Assembly (NCBI RefSeq): GCF_001653565.1
Contig: NZ_LYPB01000092.1
Location: 96,140-160,139, forward strand
Length of the DNA: 64,000 nt
Direction: 5' to 3'
DNA from: Paenibacillus oryzisoli
GTDB taxonomy: Bacteria > Bacillota > Bacilli > Paenibacillales > NBRC-103111
A model generated the notes under the pieces. It was not told where the DNA came from. It saw only the letters and a list, made by a program, of their open reading frames with translations, and did no database searches. The translations under genes were made by a program, and so were the position numbers. Below, in pieces: positions 28,312 through 37,628 of the stretch. The stretch's first letter is position 1; every line of letters begins with the position of its first letter.

Positions 28312-29070
28312 CACACGAATTCGACCTTTTTTCGATACGCCTTCCACTTCAAGCACTTTAAACCTACCAAAACCCTGCAAGGAGATCATATCGCCTTCTT
28401 TAAGCGGCTTACTCGGATCTTCTTCCACTTTCCAATTCACACGGCACCGACCGGCTTGAATCGGTATCAATACTTTGGCTCGGCTTAGACGGAATACATC
28501 GCTTACTATCCCGTCCATACGCATGGAAGCAACAGATAAATGCAATTCATCTAATTGAACATGCGCAAGTTCCAGTTTATCCAAAGAAAGCAATTCCGTC
28601 TGGACATGCACTCTATGTACTTGCGACAGATTCAAATGCAAATAATCGGCTGCATCCTGAGTTACCAAGCAGTGGCAGCCACCCTCTATAACATGAATAT
28701 CGCCAACCTTGTCCCGCTTCATGCCGAGTCCAAGAATGGCGCCCATGTAATCTCCATGTTCCAATGTAAGAAATTTGCCATCCCCTGAGGATACTGCTAA
28801 CACAGCCATTGCCATGTCATCACGATCCAAATTGCGATAGTCTGGTGCTATAATAGCCCGCTTACGCTCTGCTGCTTCATAGCCGCCATCCAATCGGCAA
28901 TGTACATCCGGGTGTCGGTTGACGAGTGACTGGAGAATGAAAGCCTGTCTGGGATCGAGGAAATCGGTTAATTTCACAGCATGTTGCTGCGCGGCGCGCT
29001 CCACCCAATCCCAGGCTTTATCCACAAAATGATGCTCGTCTTGGTGAAAATGTCCATAAATATCTTTCAT
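28291..29070 (-). CDS. ylmH: YlmH-type S4-domain RNA-binding protein
   Basis: A 259-residue protein of the YlmH family. The N-terminal two thirds are the conserved YlmH domain (FLDPRQAFILQSLVNRHPDV; IAPDYRNLDRDD), and the C-terminal S4 RNA-binding domain starts near residue 185 (LSVASMRMDGIVSDVFRLSR). The related Bacillus and Streptococcus proteins are linked to division and to rescue of stalled large ribosomal subunits. It lies 5 nt after ylmG. Function here is by family and position. Confidence 0.92.
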   Translation of the reverse strand: MKDIYGHFHQDEHHFVDKAWDWVERAAQQHAVKLTDFLDPRQAFILQSLVNRHPDVHCRLDGGYEAAERKRAIIAPDYRNLDRDDMAMAVLAVSSGDGKFLTLEHGDYMGAILGLGMKRDKVGDIHVIEGGCHCLVTQDAADYLHLNLSQVHRVHVQTELLSLDKLELAHVQLDELHLSVASMRMDGIVSDVFRLSRAKVLIPIQAGRCRVNWKVEEDPSKPLKEGDMISLQGFGRFKVLEVEGVSKKGRIRVKIGKFA

Positions 29071-29075
29071 AAGGA

Positions 29076-29348
29076 CTAGAACAGCCCCACAATGAAATCA
29101 AGTACTGCAAAGATACCCATTACGACGAATTTCAAGGCAATTAACGCCACGATGGGCGACAGATCAATGAAACCGATACTTGGTATGATTTTGCGGAATG
29201 GAGCCAAATAGGGTTCAACCAGCTTCGAAAGCAGTCCCCCGACAAAACTGCCACGTGCGTTTGGAAACCACGATAAGATCAAATAACCAATAATCATGAA
29301 ATAATAAATTTCTGTCAAAACGCTTAAAAAAGAGTAAACGTTATCCAC
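29076..29348 (-). CDS. ylmG: YggT-family membrane protein YlmG
   Basis: A 90-residue integral membrane protein with two hydrophobic segments flanking the family motif LSWFPNARGSF and PYLAPFRKIIPSIGFIDLSPI. YggT/YlmG proteins lie next to sepF in most Firmicutes and in cyanobacteria, where they affect division and nucleoid or thylakoid shape; the molecular role is unclear. The start is GTG with GAGGTGGG upstream. Confidence 0.93.
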   Translation of the reverse strand: MDNVYSFLSVLTEIYYFMIIGYLILSWFPNARGSFVGGLLSKLVEPYLAPFRKIIPSIGFIDLSPIVALIALKFVVMGIFAVLDFIVGLF

Positions 29349-29389
29349 GGTTGTTTCCCACCTCTGTCTATGTGTTTGGGGATATGCGT

Positions 29390-29812
29390 CTATTCCTCGC
29401 CCATCATCTCAGAGATATGACCATGAATATCTACTGAGTCTGGTGTACAGAGAAAAATATTCGGTCCAAGCTTAGAGATAGACCCATTCAATGCGTAAAC
29501 CGTACCACTCAAGAAGTCTACGATTCGGATCGCTTGATCGCCGCGAACTCGTTGCAAATTTACGACAACCGCTCTTCGAGCACGCAGATGGTCCGCAATA
29601 TCCTGTGTTTCCTCATAAGTGCGAGGTTCACTTAGGACAACGCGCGAATTCTTCTGTGAATGAATACTGACGACATTCGCCTTATTTTTATTACGTAATT
29701 CATATGGATTGGTTTCAGGTTCTTCTGTCGCTTCTACAATCCGTTCACGCTCTACGATTTCTTCCTCTTCCTGAAGTCCCAGAAAGTTCATAAATCGGTT
29801 ATATACACCCAT
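29390..29812 (-). CDS. sepF: Cell division protein SepF
   Basis: SepF forms rings that bundle FtsZ filaments and tether them to the membrane. The 140-residue protein has an N-terminal amphipathic membrane-binding helix ([12 protein letters not shown]), an acidic linker and the C-terminal SepF/YlmF domain ([21 protein letters not shown] and the NIFLCTPD strand). AGGAGGGAAGCG precedes the ATG. Gene order ylmE-sepF-ylmG-ylmH matches Bacillus. Confidence 0.96.
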   Translation of the reverse strand: MGVYNRFMNFLGLQEEEEIVERERIVEATEEPETNPYELRNKNKANVVSIHSQKNSRVVLSEPRTYEETQDIADHLRARRAVVVNLQRVRGDQAIRIVDFLSGTVYALNGSISKLGPNIFLCTPDSVDIHGHISEMMGEE

Positions 29813-29866
29813 AACGCTTCCCTCCTATCGAAATCCTGCACATAGGAATCCTTATTCCTAATTCCC

Positions 29867-30553
29867 TTAGCCTTCTTTACCTACTAATACAGTACCCAAT
29901 CTAACCCACGTTGCACCTTCTTGAATGGCCACATCGAAGTCGCCTGACATCCCCATAGATAACTCAGTCACTTCATAAGGGAATATCCTTCGTTCATTCA
30001 ATTGGTCCCGCAGCTCACGTAATCCTCGAAAAACAGGTCTCGTCTCTTCGGATTCTAACTCATAAGGAGCCATCGTCATCAAGCCACAGACGCGAATATG
30101 AGTAAGCTTACTTACCTCTTCTGCAAATTGGAAGAAGTCTTCCGGCGATACACCATATTTGGTTGCTTCGCCAGAAATATTCACTTGTAAGAAACAATTG
30201 ACCGTTATCCCCAATCCAGCAGCTTGCTTGTCCAATTCCTTTGCAAGGGACATCCGATCTAAGGAGTGAATATAAGCGAATTTACCGATGACATCTTTCA
30301 CTTTATTCGTCTGCAAATGCCCTAGAAAATGCCATGTACCCCGCTCATGCAGTGCTTCCCATTTCGGTTTTACATCTTGCCAACGATTTTCTCCAATATG
30401 CTGTAAACCCGTGTTCAATACTTGTTCTGTCGTTTCCAAAGATACATATTTGGTTACTGCGATGATCTTAATGTCATTTTCTTGACGGCCTGACTCTCGG
30501 CATACTGTTGCTATTCGAGCTTCAACCTCTTGTTTGCGTTCCAATACGCTCAT
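29867..30553 (-). CDS. ylmE: YggS-family PLP homeostasis protein YlmE
   Basis: A 228-residue single-domain PLP-binding protein (alanine-racemase-like barrel). The PLP lysine is in IKIIAVTKYVS, followed by HIGENRWQDVKPK and HFLGHLQTNKVKD, all strongly conserved. The C-terminal SMGMSGDFDVAIQEGATWVRLG is the usual phosphate-binding end. Members buffer PLP and affect amino-acid pools rather than catalysing a known reaction. It sits between pgeF and sepF in the ylm operon. Confidence 0.95.
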   Translation of the reverse strand: MSVLERKQEVEARIATVCRESGRQENDIKIIAVTKYVSLETTEQVLNTGLQHIGENRWQDVKPKWEALHERGTWHFLGHLQTNKVKDVIGKFAYIHSLDRMSLAKELDKQAAGLGITVNCFLQVNISGEATKYGVSPEDFFQFAEEVSKLTHIRVCGLMTMAPYELESEETRPVFRGLRELRDQLNERRIFPYEVTELSMGMSGDFDVAIQEGATWVRLGTVLVGKEG

Positions 30554-30592
30554 TCTCTCTACACCTCAATATAAGCACATTCCCGGTTCCCG

Positions 30593-31450
30593 TTAACGAA
30601 GACCGATCCAAGCGATCATTCTCCCTGTGGAACCGCCTTCCTTTCTATGCGAAAAGAAAAGATCGGTTCGGCAACTCGTACATAACTGAGTTACTTCGAT
30701 ATGGGACGACAATATTCCTGCTTGCTCGATTAATTTCTGATTTAATAATTGCAAATTCAACATGTACTTCTCATTACCATTATCCTTGATAATTGCTTCT
30801 TGATCCTCTGTGGATAACTGTGATTCCTCAAAAACCAACCTTACGCGTGAGGCAACCGTCTGATCAACCTCATAACAACAAATGCCAATTGAGGGCCCTA
30901 TGGCTGCTCGAATATCCGAAGGCCGACTACCAAAAGTATGTGTCATTAAGGATATAGTAGCCATGGAAATGTTTAGCACAGTACCCTTCCACCCTGCATG
31001 TGCAAGAGCTACCACACGCTGGATGGGATCATAGAAGAATAGCGGTACGCAATCCGCAAATTGCGCACAGAGCACAATGTCTTTCTCTTTGGTTATAAAT
31101 CCATCCTTCGCTTGCAAAGCTGTTTCCCTACTGTCACGCCCCCTGCCTTGCTCGTCTAAACTGACAATAGCAATGTCTTTCCCATGGACCTGCTCTGCAT
31201 ATGTAAACGATGTAAAGGGCTGCCCTACAGCCTCAGCAACGCGCTCACGGTTCCGCACAACATCGACCGGATTATCATTCACATGCAGACCGAGATTTAA
31301 CGTTGAATAGGGAGCCTCACTTACACCACCTTTACGTGTGCTAAAACCAGCTGTAATCTCAGGAAATAATGAGATCCAAGAGGCTATTGGTAAAAGGACC
31401 GGACGATCCTCGTCTGAATGTACGGTTGGTTCTAACGCAAATGGTTCCAA
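30593..31450 (-). CDS. pgeF: PgeF/YfiH (laccase-domain) family protein YlmD
   Basis: A 285-residue protein of the YfiH/laccase-domain family. The characteristic metal/active-site residues are seen in QFADCVPLFFYDP and LAHAGWKGTV, and a third His occurs in AEQVHGKDIA. Family members were first called polyphenol oxidases and later linked to purine nucleoside processing and peptidoglycan-precursor editing (PgeF). The start is TTG with GGAGGG 7 nt upstream. It leads the ylmD-ylmE-sepF-ylmG-ylmH run. Confidence 0.92.
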   Translation of the reverse strand: MEPFALEPTVHSDEDRPVLLPIASWISLFPEITAGFSTRKGGVSEAPYSTLNLGLHVNDNPVDVVRNRERVAEAVGQPFTSFTYAEQVHGKDIAIVSLDEQGRGRDSRETALQAKDGFITKEKDIVLCAQFADCVPLFFYDPIQRVVALAHAGWKGTVLNISMATISLMTHTFGSRPSDIRAAIGPSIGICCYEVDQTVASRVRLVFEESQLSTEDQEAIIKDNGNEKYMLNLQLLNQKLIEQAGILSSHIEVTQLCTSCRTDLFFSHRKEGGSTGRMIAWIGLR

Positions 31451-31498
31451 TCTAAATCCCTCCAGCCCATATTGTATCTCTCTACTTTAGCACAAAAC

Positions 31499-31560
31499 AA
31501 AAAGACACACGATGTCTGCTCAGCTGTTTGTACGGCTGATCCAGCTTCCCCCGTGTGTCC
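31499..31560 (-). terminator. Terminator after the ylmC-like gene
   Basis: On the minus strand GGACACACG (31560-31552) pairs with CGTGTGTC (31511-31504), with further pairing inside, followed by TTTTTGTTTT. It separates the PRC-barrel gene from the downstream ylm operon. Confidence 0.75.
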
Positions 31561-31564
31561 AACG

Positions 31565-31864
31565 TCAATTTTTAAATTGACGATTAAACTCATATACCAC
31601 TTCGGTGTCGTCCGTTTGTCGATACGGCCGTACGTCTTCTAGCTTCACGAGCACAACGTCAGCACCAATTTTCACGATATGCTTCCACGGAATAATGACA
31701 TCGGTTCCTGTTCCGAACAGCCCAAAAAAACGACTCTGATTCGGAACAACAATGGATTCGATTCGTCCTTGGCGCAGATCAAGCTCCAAATCACTGATTT
31801 GTCCAAGCTTCTTGCCGTCTACAATATTAATTACATCCTTCGTCTGGAAATCAGATATTTTCAT
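31565..31864 (-). CDS. ylmC: PRC-barrel protein, YlmC/YmxH family
   Basis: A 99-residue PRC-barrel protein beginning MKISDFQTKDVINIVDGKKL, with the family segment GQISDLELDLRQGRIESIVV. In Bacillus YlmC lies after sigG, and PRC-barrels of this type bind partners in RNA metabolism or sporulation; the role is unsettled. The ATG at 31888 would add 8 residues but lacks a ribosome-binding site, so 31864 is preferred. It is flanked by terminators on both sides, so it is probably transcribed alone. Confidence 0.85.
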   Translation of the reverse strand: MKISDFQTKDVINIVDGKKLGQISDLELDLRQGRIESIVVPNQSRFFGLFGTGTDVIIPWKHIVKIGADVVLVKLEDVRPYRQTDDTEVVYEFNRQFKN

Positions 31865-31950
31865 GAGGCCTATCACCACATATCTCATTAGAATTTGTAC
31901 TGAATTTGTATTAGTATATGTGCCTTATGGGCAAAATGTCCTGTCAAACA

Positions 31951-31996
31951 AAAAAAGACCTTCACGGCTTGTCTACCTAAGCCGTTCCAGTCTTTG
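31951..31996 (-). terminator. Terminator after sigG
   Basis: On the minus strand AAAGACTGGAACGGCTT pairs with AAGCCGTGAAGGTCTTT and is followed by a T-run and TTTGACAGG. The stem is long with a small internal mismatch. Confidence 0.9.
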
Positions 31997-32006
31997 TTAC
32001 TTACCA

Positions 32007-32789
32007 TTAGGATTTCACATGTTTTTGCATCTGACAAATAGCTGATTTCTCTAACCTTGAAACCTGTGCTTGAGAAATGCCAATCTCATCTGCCACTTCC
32101 ATCTGGGTCTTCCCTTCAAAGAATCGCATGGAAAGTATCATCTTTTCTCTTGCATTTAGCTTATGCATCGCTTCACGCAATGCGATACCCTCAATCCATG
32201 ACATGTCCTTATTGCGCTCATCGCTGATTTGATCCATAACATAAATAGGGTCGCCACCATCATGATAGATGGGCTCAAACAACGATACAGGATCTTGTAT
32301 AGCATCCAGTGCGAACACGACATCTTCTTTGGGTACATTCAATGCTTCAGAAATTTCATAAATCGATGGCTCGCGTGAGTTTTGATTCGTTAGACTGTCT
32401 CTAACTTGTAATGCTTTGTAAGCAATATCTCTCAAGGAACGAGAAACGCGAATCGGGTTATTATCTCGTAAGTAGCGGCGTATCTCACCTATAATCATCG
32501 GTACGGCATAGGTCGAGAATTTGACATTTTGACTTAAATCAAAGTTATCAATGGCTTTCATCAAACCAATACAGCCAACTTGGAAGAGATCGTCCACATA
32601 CTCTCCACGATTGTTGAACCGCTGAATCACACTCAGTACCAACCTTAAATTGCCATTGACCAATTTCTCTCTTGCAGTTCGTTCCTGTTTAGTTTGCAGG
32701 TCAGTGAACAACTCACGCATCTCTGCATTGGTCAGCACAGGCAGTTTGGCGGTGTCAACTCCACATATCTCAACTTTATTTCGGGTCAC
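32007..32789 (-). CDS. sigG: Sporulation sigma factor sigma-G
   Basis: Sigma-G directs late forespore transcription. The 260-residue protein has the SigG-type N-terminus (MTRNKVEICGVDTAKLPVL), region 2 with FNNRGEYVDDLFQVGCIGLM and NVKFSTYAVPMIIGEIRRYL, and region 4 with EIGISQAQVSRLEKSA. The start is GTG behind TGGGAGG. A sigma-F-type promoter is visible upstream, as expected because sigG is first transcribed in the forespore under sigma-F. It follows sigE, the standard order. Confidence 0.97.
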   Translation of the reverse strand: MTRNKVEICGVDTAKLPVLTNAEMRELFTDLQTKQERTAREKLVNGNLRLVLSVIQRFNNRGEYVDDLFQVGCIGLMKAIDNFDLSQNVKFSTYAVPMIIGEIRRYLRDNNPIRVSRSLRDIAYKALQVRDSLTNQNSREPSIYEISEALNVPKEDVVFALDAIQDPVSLFEPIYHDGGDPIYVMDQISDERNKDMSWIEGIALREAMHKLNAREKMILSMRFFEGKTQMEVADEIGISQAQVSRLEKSAICQMQKHVKS

Positions 32790-32820
32790 CGTGATTACCT
32801 CCCAAGGAGAAACATTACTG

Positions 32821-32851
32821 TTAATTATCCCCGTGAGCTGTCGATTTATTC
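32821..32851 (-). promoter_or_regulatory. Candidate sigma-F promoter of sigG
   Basis: On the minus strand GAATA (32851-32847), a 15-nt spacer and GGGATAATTA match the sigma-F/sigma-G pattern (GywTA, then GGnnAnAnT). It lies 32 nt before the sigG start codon. Confidence 0.5.
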
Positions 32852-32949
32852 CTGCTTCATCCCTTGCTCAGGCACTTGACAAAAGGGTACTGACTCGCTC
32901 CCTCCCGTGACACCTGAACAATTTCGACAAAGACGGCCAAAAATTTTTT

Positions 32950-33672
32950 TTAAACCATCTTGTTAAACTCTTTGCGAAGCCGCTTTATAATGCGTTTTTC
33001 CAATCGAGAGATATAAGATTGCGAAATACCCAACAGATCTGCAACGTCTTTCTGTGTCTTCTCTTCCCCATCCTGCAACCCGAACCGCAGCTCCATAATA
33101 ATACGTTCACGTTCACTAAGTTTATCTAGTGCTTTATGTAACAGCTTCCGATCCACTTGTTCTTCAATGTTCCGGTAAATGGTATCATTCTCTGTCCCTA
33201 ATACATCAGACAAAAGAAGTTCGTTACCATCCCAATCAATATTCAAAGGTTCATCAAACGATACTTCTGTTCGAATTTTACTATTTCTGCGCAAATACAT
33301 CAGGATTTCATTCTCGATGCAGCGCGATGCGTAAGTTGCAAGCTTAATCTTCTTCTCGGGGTCAAATGTATTTACGGCTTTGATAAGGCCAATCGCTCCG
33401 ATGGAAACCAAATCCTCAATATTAATACCCGTATTCTCGAATTTTCTCGCTATATAGACAACCAATCTCAGATTGCGTTCAATCAACATAGCACGAATAG
33501 CCGCATCCCCGGATGGTAATTTTTCCAATAAGTATTCTTCTTCTTCACGCGTAAGCGGCGGTGGCAATGCTTCACTACCACCAATGTAATAGATTTCTTC
33601 ACCTTTGAGTCCTAGCATCATTAAAATACGATAATACGTTAGTTGAATAAGCAGTTTCCACTTCAAGAACAT
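32950..33672 (-). CDS. sigE: Mother-cell sporulation sigma factor sigma-E precursor
   Basis: Pro-sigma-E, activated in the mother cell by SpoIIGA cleavage. The 240-residue protein starts with the hydrophobic/basic pro-sequence ([20 protein letters not shown]), about 27 residues longer than the mature form. Region 2 ([40 protein letters not shown]) and region 4 helix-turn-helix ([15 protein letters not shown]) are intact. It is downstream of spoIIGA, with two copies of a leader repeat filling nearly the whole gap before its AGGAGG. Confidence 0.97.
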   Translation of the reverse strand: MFLKWKLLIQLTYYRILMMLGLKGEEIYYIGGSEALPPPLTREEEEYLLEKLPSGDAAIRAMLIERNLRLVVYIARKFENTGINIEDLVSIGAIGLIKAVNTFDPEKKIKLATYASRCIENEILMYLRRNSKIRTEVSFDEPLNIDWDGNELLLSDVLGTENDTIYRNIEEQVDRKLLHKALDKLSERERIIMELRFGLQDGEEKTQKDVADLLGISQSYISRLEKRIIKRLRKEFNKMV

Positions 33673-33684
33673 GTTAGTTTCCTC

Positions 33685-33760
33685 CTAAGAGTTTTGCCAT
33701 GGCAAAACTTTCATCGTAAGCTAAGCTGCGTTTTCCAATGGAAAACTGACTTTGTAAAGT
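33685..33760 (-). repeat. Two tandem leader repeat elements between spoIIGA and sigE
   Basis: The copy next to sigE reads CTTACGATGAAA then hairpin GTTTTGCC-AT-GGCAAAAC (33708-33691) and TCTTAGGAGG. The distal copy reads CTTTACAAAGTCA then GTTTTCC-ATT-GGAAAAC (33746-33730). The proximal one contains ATG (33714) followed by nine codons and a TAG whose last bases start the Shine-Dalgarno sequence. Confidence 0.75.
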
Positions 33761-33771
33761 TGAACCAATCA

Positions 33772-34695
33772 TTAACCAGCTTGAATCAATGCAGGATGAA
33801 TGATGGCTTGATAGGAACCATCACTGCACAGCTTTCCTCCATCCAGTCCTATGAGCACTTTCGTAGCCTCCAATTGCGATTCATTATGAATAATCACCAC
33901 CTTATCGGGTTTAATAGCCAACATAAATTGCGTATTACGATTGACCCCACGGTAAGGTACGAGTCGCAAACGGTCCTGCCAAACAAATTCTTCTACTCCT
34001 ATACCGCTAATGATTTGATCCACATCTGCTGACCGAATTCTTTGCAGCCATTGCTCAGGAAGAACATCTCCCCATTCCGATACTTCCATAACCATAACGG
34101 GTGTGCGCGTCAATGGATCATAGAGTTGATTCCCCGTGTCGATCAAGCCTTTGCAGGTTGCACTGAAATCCCCTACGTGAATGGTAACCTCCGCCAAATA
34201 GGTACTCATAACTTCACGCTGCTTACTGCTCTGGAATACGGTTCTAAACCACCAGATAAGAGGAAGCAGGAGCAAGACCACAAACAAGATGCTGCCGATT
34301 TGGAATTGAAACATGGCGACCCCAGATTGCGTAAACACGATTCCTTTCATAACATCAGAGGAAGAGGCCAGCACATAATGAATACCGAACATCCCGCCAG
34401 CAACAGCAAAATTAATGATTAAGAATGTTCCCATATTCCGCAATAAATTTTGTAAGGAACCGTACCCAAAAGCGGTCATAATCATACCTGTACAAAACAT
34501 ACATTTCACAGAAAATGTAAATAACAATGTGGGAACTGGTAAAAACATCATAACGACATATGAAGCCCCTAATGCTGCAGAAAGTGCAATTCTCCACCAT
34601 GTGAACGCTATTTTCCGCGTTTTTGCAGTGACTAAGAGTAAGGCTGCATCCACCACAAAGTTCAATAGGAAAATGAGATCCGCATAGACGACCAT
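33772..34695 (-). CDS. spoIIGA: Sigma-E processing protease SpoIIGA
   Basis: SpoIIGA is a membrane-embedded aspartic protease that cleaves pro-sigma-E after a forespore signal. From the ATG at 34695 the protein begins MVVYADLIFLLNF and has 307 residues. About five hydrophobic segments fill the first half; the C-terminal cytosolic half holds the catalytic Asp in KGLIDTGNQLYDPLT (about residue 175). A frame-opening ATG at 34722 is less likely because the GGAGG lies between the two. It is directly upstream of sigE as in other spore formers. Confidence 0.94.
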   Translation of the reverse strand: MVVYADLIFLLNFVVDAALLLVTAKTRKIAFTWWRIALSAALGASYVVMMFLPVPTLLFTFSVKCMFCTGMIMTAFGYGSLQNLLRNMGTFLIINFAVAGGMFGIHYVLASSSDVMKGIVFTQSGVAMFQFQIGSILFVVLLLLPLIWWFRTVFQSSKQREVMSTYLAEVTIHVGDFSATCKGLIDTGNQLYDPLTRTPVMVMEVSEWGDVLPEQWLQRIRSADVDQIISGIGVEEFVWQDRLRLVPYRGVNRNTQFMLAIKPDKVVIIHNESQLEATKVLIGLDGGKLCSDGSYQAIIHPALIQAG

Positions 34696-34762
34696 GCCAT
34701 GTCTCACCTCCAAGAAGGGCACTATCTAGCAATTTCGTGACGAAACTTTCCGCTTCTAAATC

Positions 34763-34795
34763 AGTATATTGGATTCTAAATTCAAAGTCTGTCTA
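34763..34795 (-). promoter_or_regulatory. Candidate Spo0A-type wide-spaced promoter of spoIIGA
   Basis: On the minus strand TAGACA (34795-34790) and TATACT (34768-34763) are separated by 21 nt. The known spoIIG promoters have -35 and -10 boxes 21-22 nt apart and need Spo0A. No strong Spo0A box (TGTCGAA) is visible, so this is tentative. Confidence 0.3.
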
Positions 34796-34870
34796 AACAT
34801 GCTAGTAGGAAGCTACTTTTTTTGTCAGTTAACGCGGTCCTGTCTATAGGTGAAAACCTTGCAGAACAAC

Positions 34871-34907
34871 AAAAAACCGAAGCTTCTACATCAAGTAGGG
34901 CTTCGGT
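34871..34907 (-). terminator. Terminator after ftsZ
   Basis: On the minus strand ACCGAAGC (34907-34900) pairs with GCTTCGGT (34883-34876) followed by TTTTTTG. It separates ftsAZ from spoIIGA-sigE. Confidence 0.88.
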
Positions 34908-34928
34908 CTCTAGACAATTATTATGTAA

Positions 34929-36056
34929 TTATTTGTCAGTATTGCGTCCGCGGTTTCGTAAGAAAGTCGGAATATCTAATTGATCATTAGACGGTTGTGC
35001 ACCAAAAGGTTTAAGATTATTTAAGCGGTTATCAGGTGCTGACGACGTCTCTGGTTGTCCTGGGGAAACCGGACGTTTGATAGACTGATGAATAGGAGCC
35101 GCTTTATGTTCGAAACCAGTTGCAATAACCGTAACTAAGATCTCATCTTTTAACTTCTCATCAATTACAGCACCGAAAATCATATTAACCTCAATGTCAG
35201 AAGCAGATGCCACGATATCAGCCGCTTCATTCACCTCGTACAAGCTGAGATTCATACCGCCAGTGATATTCATAAGAACGCCACGTGCGCCTTCGATGGA
35301 TGTTTCTAGCAATGGACTTGAGATCGCTTTTTTGGCTGCTTCTGCCGCGCGATTCTCACCTGTAGCAACCCCAATACCCATAAGGGCGGAACCACGTTCA
35401 GTCATAATCGTTTTGACATCTGCAAAGTCCAAATTGATAAGTCCTGGTACTGCGATCAAATCAGAGATCCCTTGAACACCTTGGCGAAGAACATTATCCG
35501 CTTCACGGAAAGCTTCAAGCATTGGAGTTTTCTTGTCAACAATCTCAAGTAGACGATCGTTCGGGATAATAATAAGCGTATCAACTTTCTCTTTCAATGC
35601 AGCAATCCCTTGCTCTGCTTGTAAAGAACGCTTACGTCCTTCGAAAGTAAACGGTCGTGTTACTACGCCAACCGTTAGTGCGCCTACCTCTTTTGCGATT
35701 TCAGCAATGACTGGAGCAGCTCCTGTACCTGTACCGCCGCCCATACCTGCCGTTACGAACACCATATCTGCGCCGCGAAGCGTATTCAGAATCGTCTCCC
35801 TTGACTCTTCTGCTGCTTTCTTCCCGACTTCAGGATTTGCACCTGCACCCAAACCACGGGTCAATTTATCACCAATTTGCAATTTATGAACGGACTTTGC
35901 CAAATGAAGTGCCTGTGCATCCGTATTAACGGTAATAAATTCAACACCTTTAACACCGTTTTCAATCATACGATTCACTGCATTGCTACCGCCGCCACCA
36001 ACACCGATGACTTTAATTTGAGCCAATTGATCTAAATCCATATCAAATTCAAACAT
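34929..36056 (-). CDS. ftsZ: Cell division protein FtsZ
   Basis: FtsZ is the tubulin-like GTPase that forms the division ring. The 375-residue protein has the GTP-binding region [13 protein letters not shown], the tubulin signature [13 protein letters not shown], the T7 synergy loop in [11 protein letters not shown], a short Pro/Ser-rich linker and the conserved C-terminal peptide DIPTFLRNR, which binds FtsA, SepF and other partners. TAGGGGG lies upstream. Gene order ftsA-ftsZ with a 28-nt gap indicates cotranscription. Confidence 0.98.
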   Translation of the reverse strand: MFEFDMDLDQLAQIKVIGVGGGGSNAVNRMIENGVKGVEFITVNTDAQALHLAKSVHKLQIGDKLTRGLGAGANPEVGKKAAEESRETILNTLRGADMVFVTAGMGGGTGTGAAPVIAEIAKEVGALTVGVVTRPFTFEGRKRSLQAEQGIAALKEKVDTLIIIPNDRLLEIVDKKTPMLEAFREADNVLRQGVQGISDLIAVPGLINLDFADVKTIMTERGSALMGIGVATGENRAAEAAKKAISSPLLETSIEGARGVLMNITGGMNLSLYEVNEAADIVASASDIEVNMIFGAVIDEKLKDEILVTVIATGFEHKAAPIHQSIKRPVSPGQPETSSAPDNRLNNLKPFGAQPSNDQLDIPTFLRNRGRNTDK

Positions 36057-36084
36057 ATGCCATATCCCCCTAACTTAACGTTCA

Positions 36085-37329
36085 CTAAATAAATTCACTG
36101 AAGAAATTCTTAACTCGATCAACCCAACCTGGCTTTTGACTATCGGAGGATTTTTTGGTAGTCTTTGCAGCCACTTTTTTGGTGACACCTGAATTACGAT
36201 TCTTCATGTATTTGGAGACGAATTGAATAATACCAACACCGCTCGTGTAGGAAGGATCACGTACCCCGATGTAATCAGGCACTGCAATACGTACAGATGT
36301 AGCCAGTTCAGCTTGTGCAATCGCCAGAATACCTGGGATACACACAGTTCCACCCGTAAGTACATACCCTCCTGCAAGATTTCCGAAACCTAAACGATGA
36401 ACTTCCGCACGAATTAATTGAAAAATCTCTTCGACACGAGGCTCAACGATATTTGCAAGATCAACTTGAGAGAACTCTTTTTCGACATTGCTGCCCATTC
36501 TCGTCACTTTAAACACTTGATCAGGTGCGGAATCATCTACGGATGCACAGCCATATTTCAATTTGATCTTTTCAGCAATTTCCAGTTGCGTATGTAAGCC
36601 AATCGAAATATCATTGCTGATAAATTCTCCGCCAATCTGAATCGTTGACGTTGCAACTAAATTACCTTCGTCAAAAACAGCAATTGTCGTTGCACCAGCA
36701 CCGATATCAACTAATACGGTCCCTACAGCCTTCTCATCTTTGGAAAGTGCCAAATTACCAGAAGCCAGCGACATTAAAATAAGTCCTGCAACCTTCAATT
36801 CGGATTTTTCCACAACACGCATTAAATTATGTATGCCCGTTTTGGCTCCAGTAATAATCGTCGCTTCTACTTCCAAACGAACACCGATCATTCCGCGTGG
36901 ATCATTAATACCTTCTTGCCCATCTACCAAATATTGCTTAGGTACAACTCCAACTATTTCACGTTCGGGAGGTAATGCGATGACCCTTGCCGCTTGAATG
37001 ACGCGATCAATATCTTCTTCTCCGATTTCTCGGTCATCATTGGAAACAGCTACTACGCCGTGACTTGATTGAAGAGAAATATGATTTCCTGAAATTCCAA
37101 CGTAAACCTCGGAGATTTGTATACCGACCATTCGCTCAGCATGATCAATAGCACTTCGGATTGAATGCACAGTTTGATCAATGTCAACGATTGCGCCTTT
37201 ACGAATCCCCTCTGACTCGGCAGATCCCACTCCTATTATATTAATGGTTCCGTTAACAACTTCCCCAATAATAGCTCGAACTTTGGATGTACCGATGTCT
37301 AAACTAACAATGATATCATTGTTGCTCAA
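36085..37329 (-). CDS. ftsA: Cell division protein FtsA
   Basis: FtsA is the actin-like membrane tether of FtsZ. The 414-residue protein starts with the phosphate-1 motif VSLDIGTSKVRAI, contains the SHS2/1C domain region and the adenosine motif GGYVLTGGTVCIPG, and ends in a Lys-rich linker and an amphipathic membrane helix (WVDRVKNFFSEF). The start is TTG behind a strong AGGAGGTG. A roughly 300-nt non-coding gap precedes it, unusual in this packed cluster, so ftsAZ probably has its own promoters. Confidence 0.96.
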   Translation of the reverse strand: MSNNDIIVSLDIGTSKVRAIIGEVVNGTINIIGVGSAESEGIRKGAIVDIDQTVHSIRSAIDHAERMVGIQISEVYVGISGNHISLQSSHGVVAVSNDDREIGEEDIDRVIQAARVIALPPEREIVGVVPKQYLVDGQEGINDPRGMIGVRLEVEATIITGAKTGIHNLMRVVEKSELKVAGLILMSLASGNLALSKDEKAVGTVLVDIGAGATTIAVFDEGNLVATSTIQIGGEFISNDISIGLHTQLEIAEKIKLKYGCASVDDSAPDQVFKVTRMGSNVEKEFSQVDLANIVEPRVEEIFQLIRAEVHRLGFGNLAGGYVLTGGTVCIPGILAIAQAELATSVRIAVPDYIGVRDPSYTSGVGIIQFVSKYMKNRNSGVTKKVAAKTTKKSSDSQKPGWVDRVKNFFSEFI

Positions 37330-37628
37330 GCCCCTGGCACCTCCTGTAACTTAGGTAAAATTGCAAAATCTTCACAAATACTCCTATACGTATTCCACAC
37401 AACCGCCATATTCCCTCTTTTTTCTACAGTATTTTCGCATTTAAAAACCAACTTCAATTTCTGTTTTCACTGTTGTAAAATGCAAATAATTTCGTCTAGT
37501 AAATACAAGAAAAAATAGAGTATGCAGATAGATCCTATTTAACCATAAAACTAATTTTAACATTTTTTTCAGAGATTGAGTAGTCTCTGCTAAGATTTTT
37601 TGTAAACCTTTCCGCTCGATATCGGTTG
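37330..37628 (-). promoter_or_regulatory. AT-rich ftsA upstream region with candidate promoter
   Basis: The longest gap in the division cluster and very A+T-rich. A possible sigma-A promoter on the minus strand is TTGAAG (37457-37452), 18 nt, AATACT (37433-37428). A CAGAGA/TCTCTG hairpin lies near the divIB end. In Bacillus subtilis this gap carries several ftsAZ promoters including a sigma-H one; I see no clear sigma-H match. No gene is seen. Confidence 0.35.
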
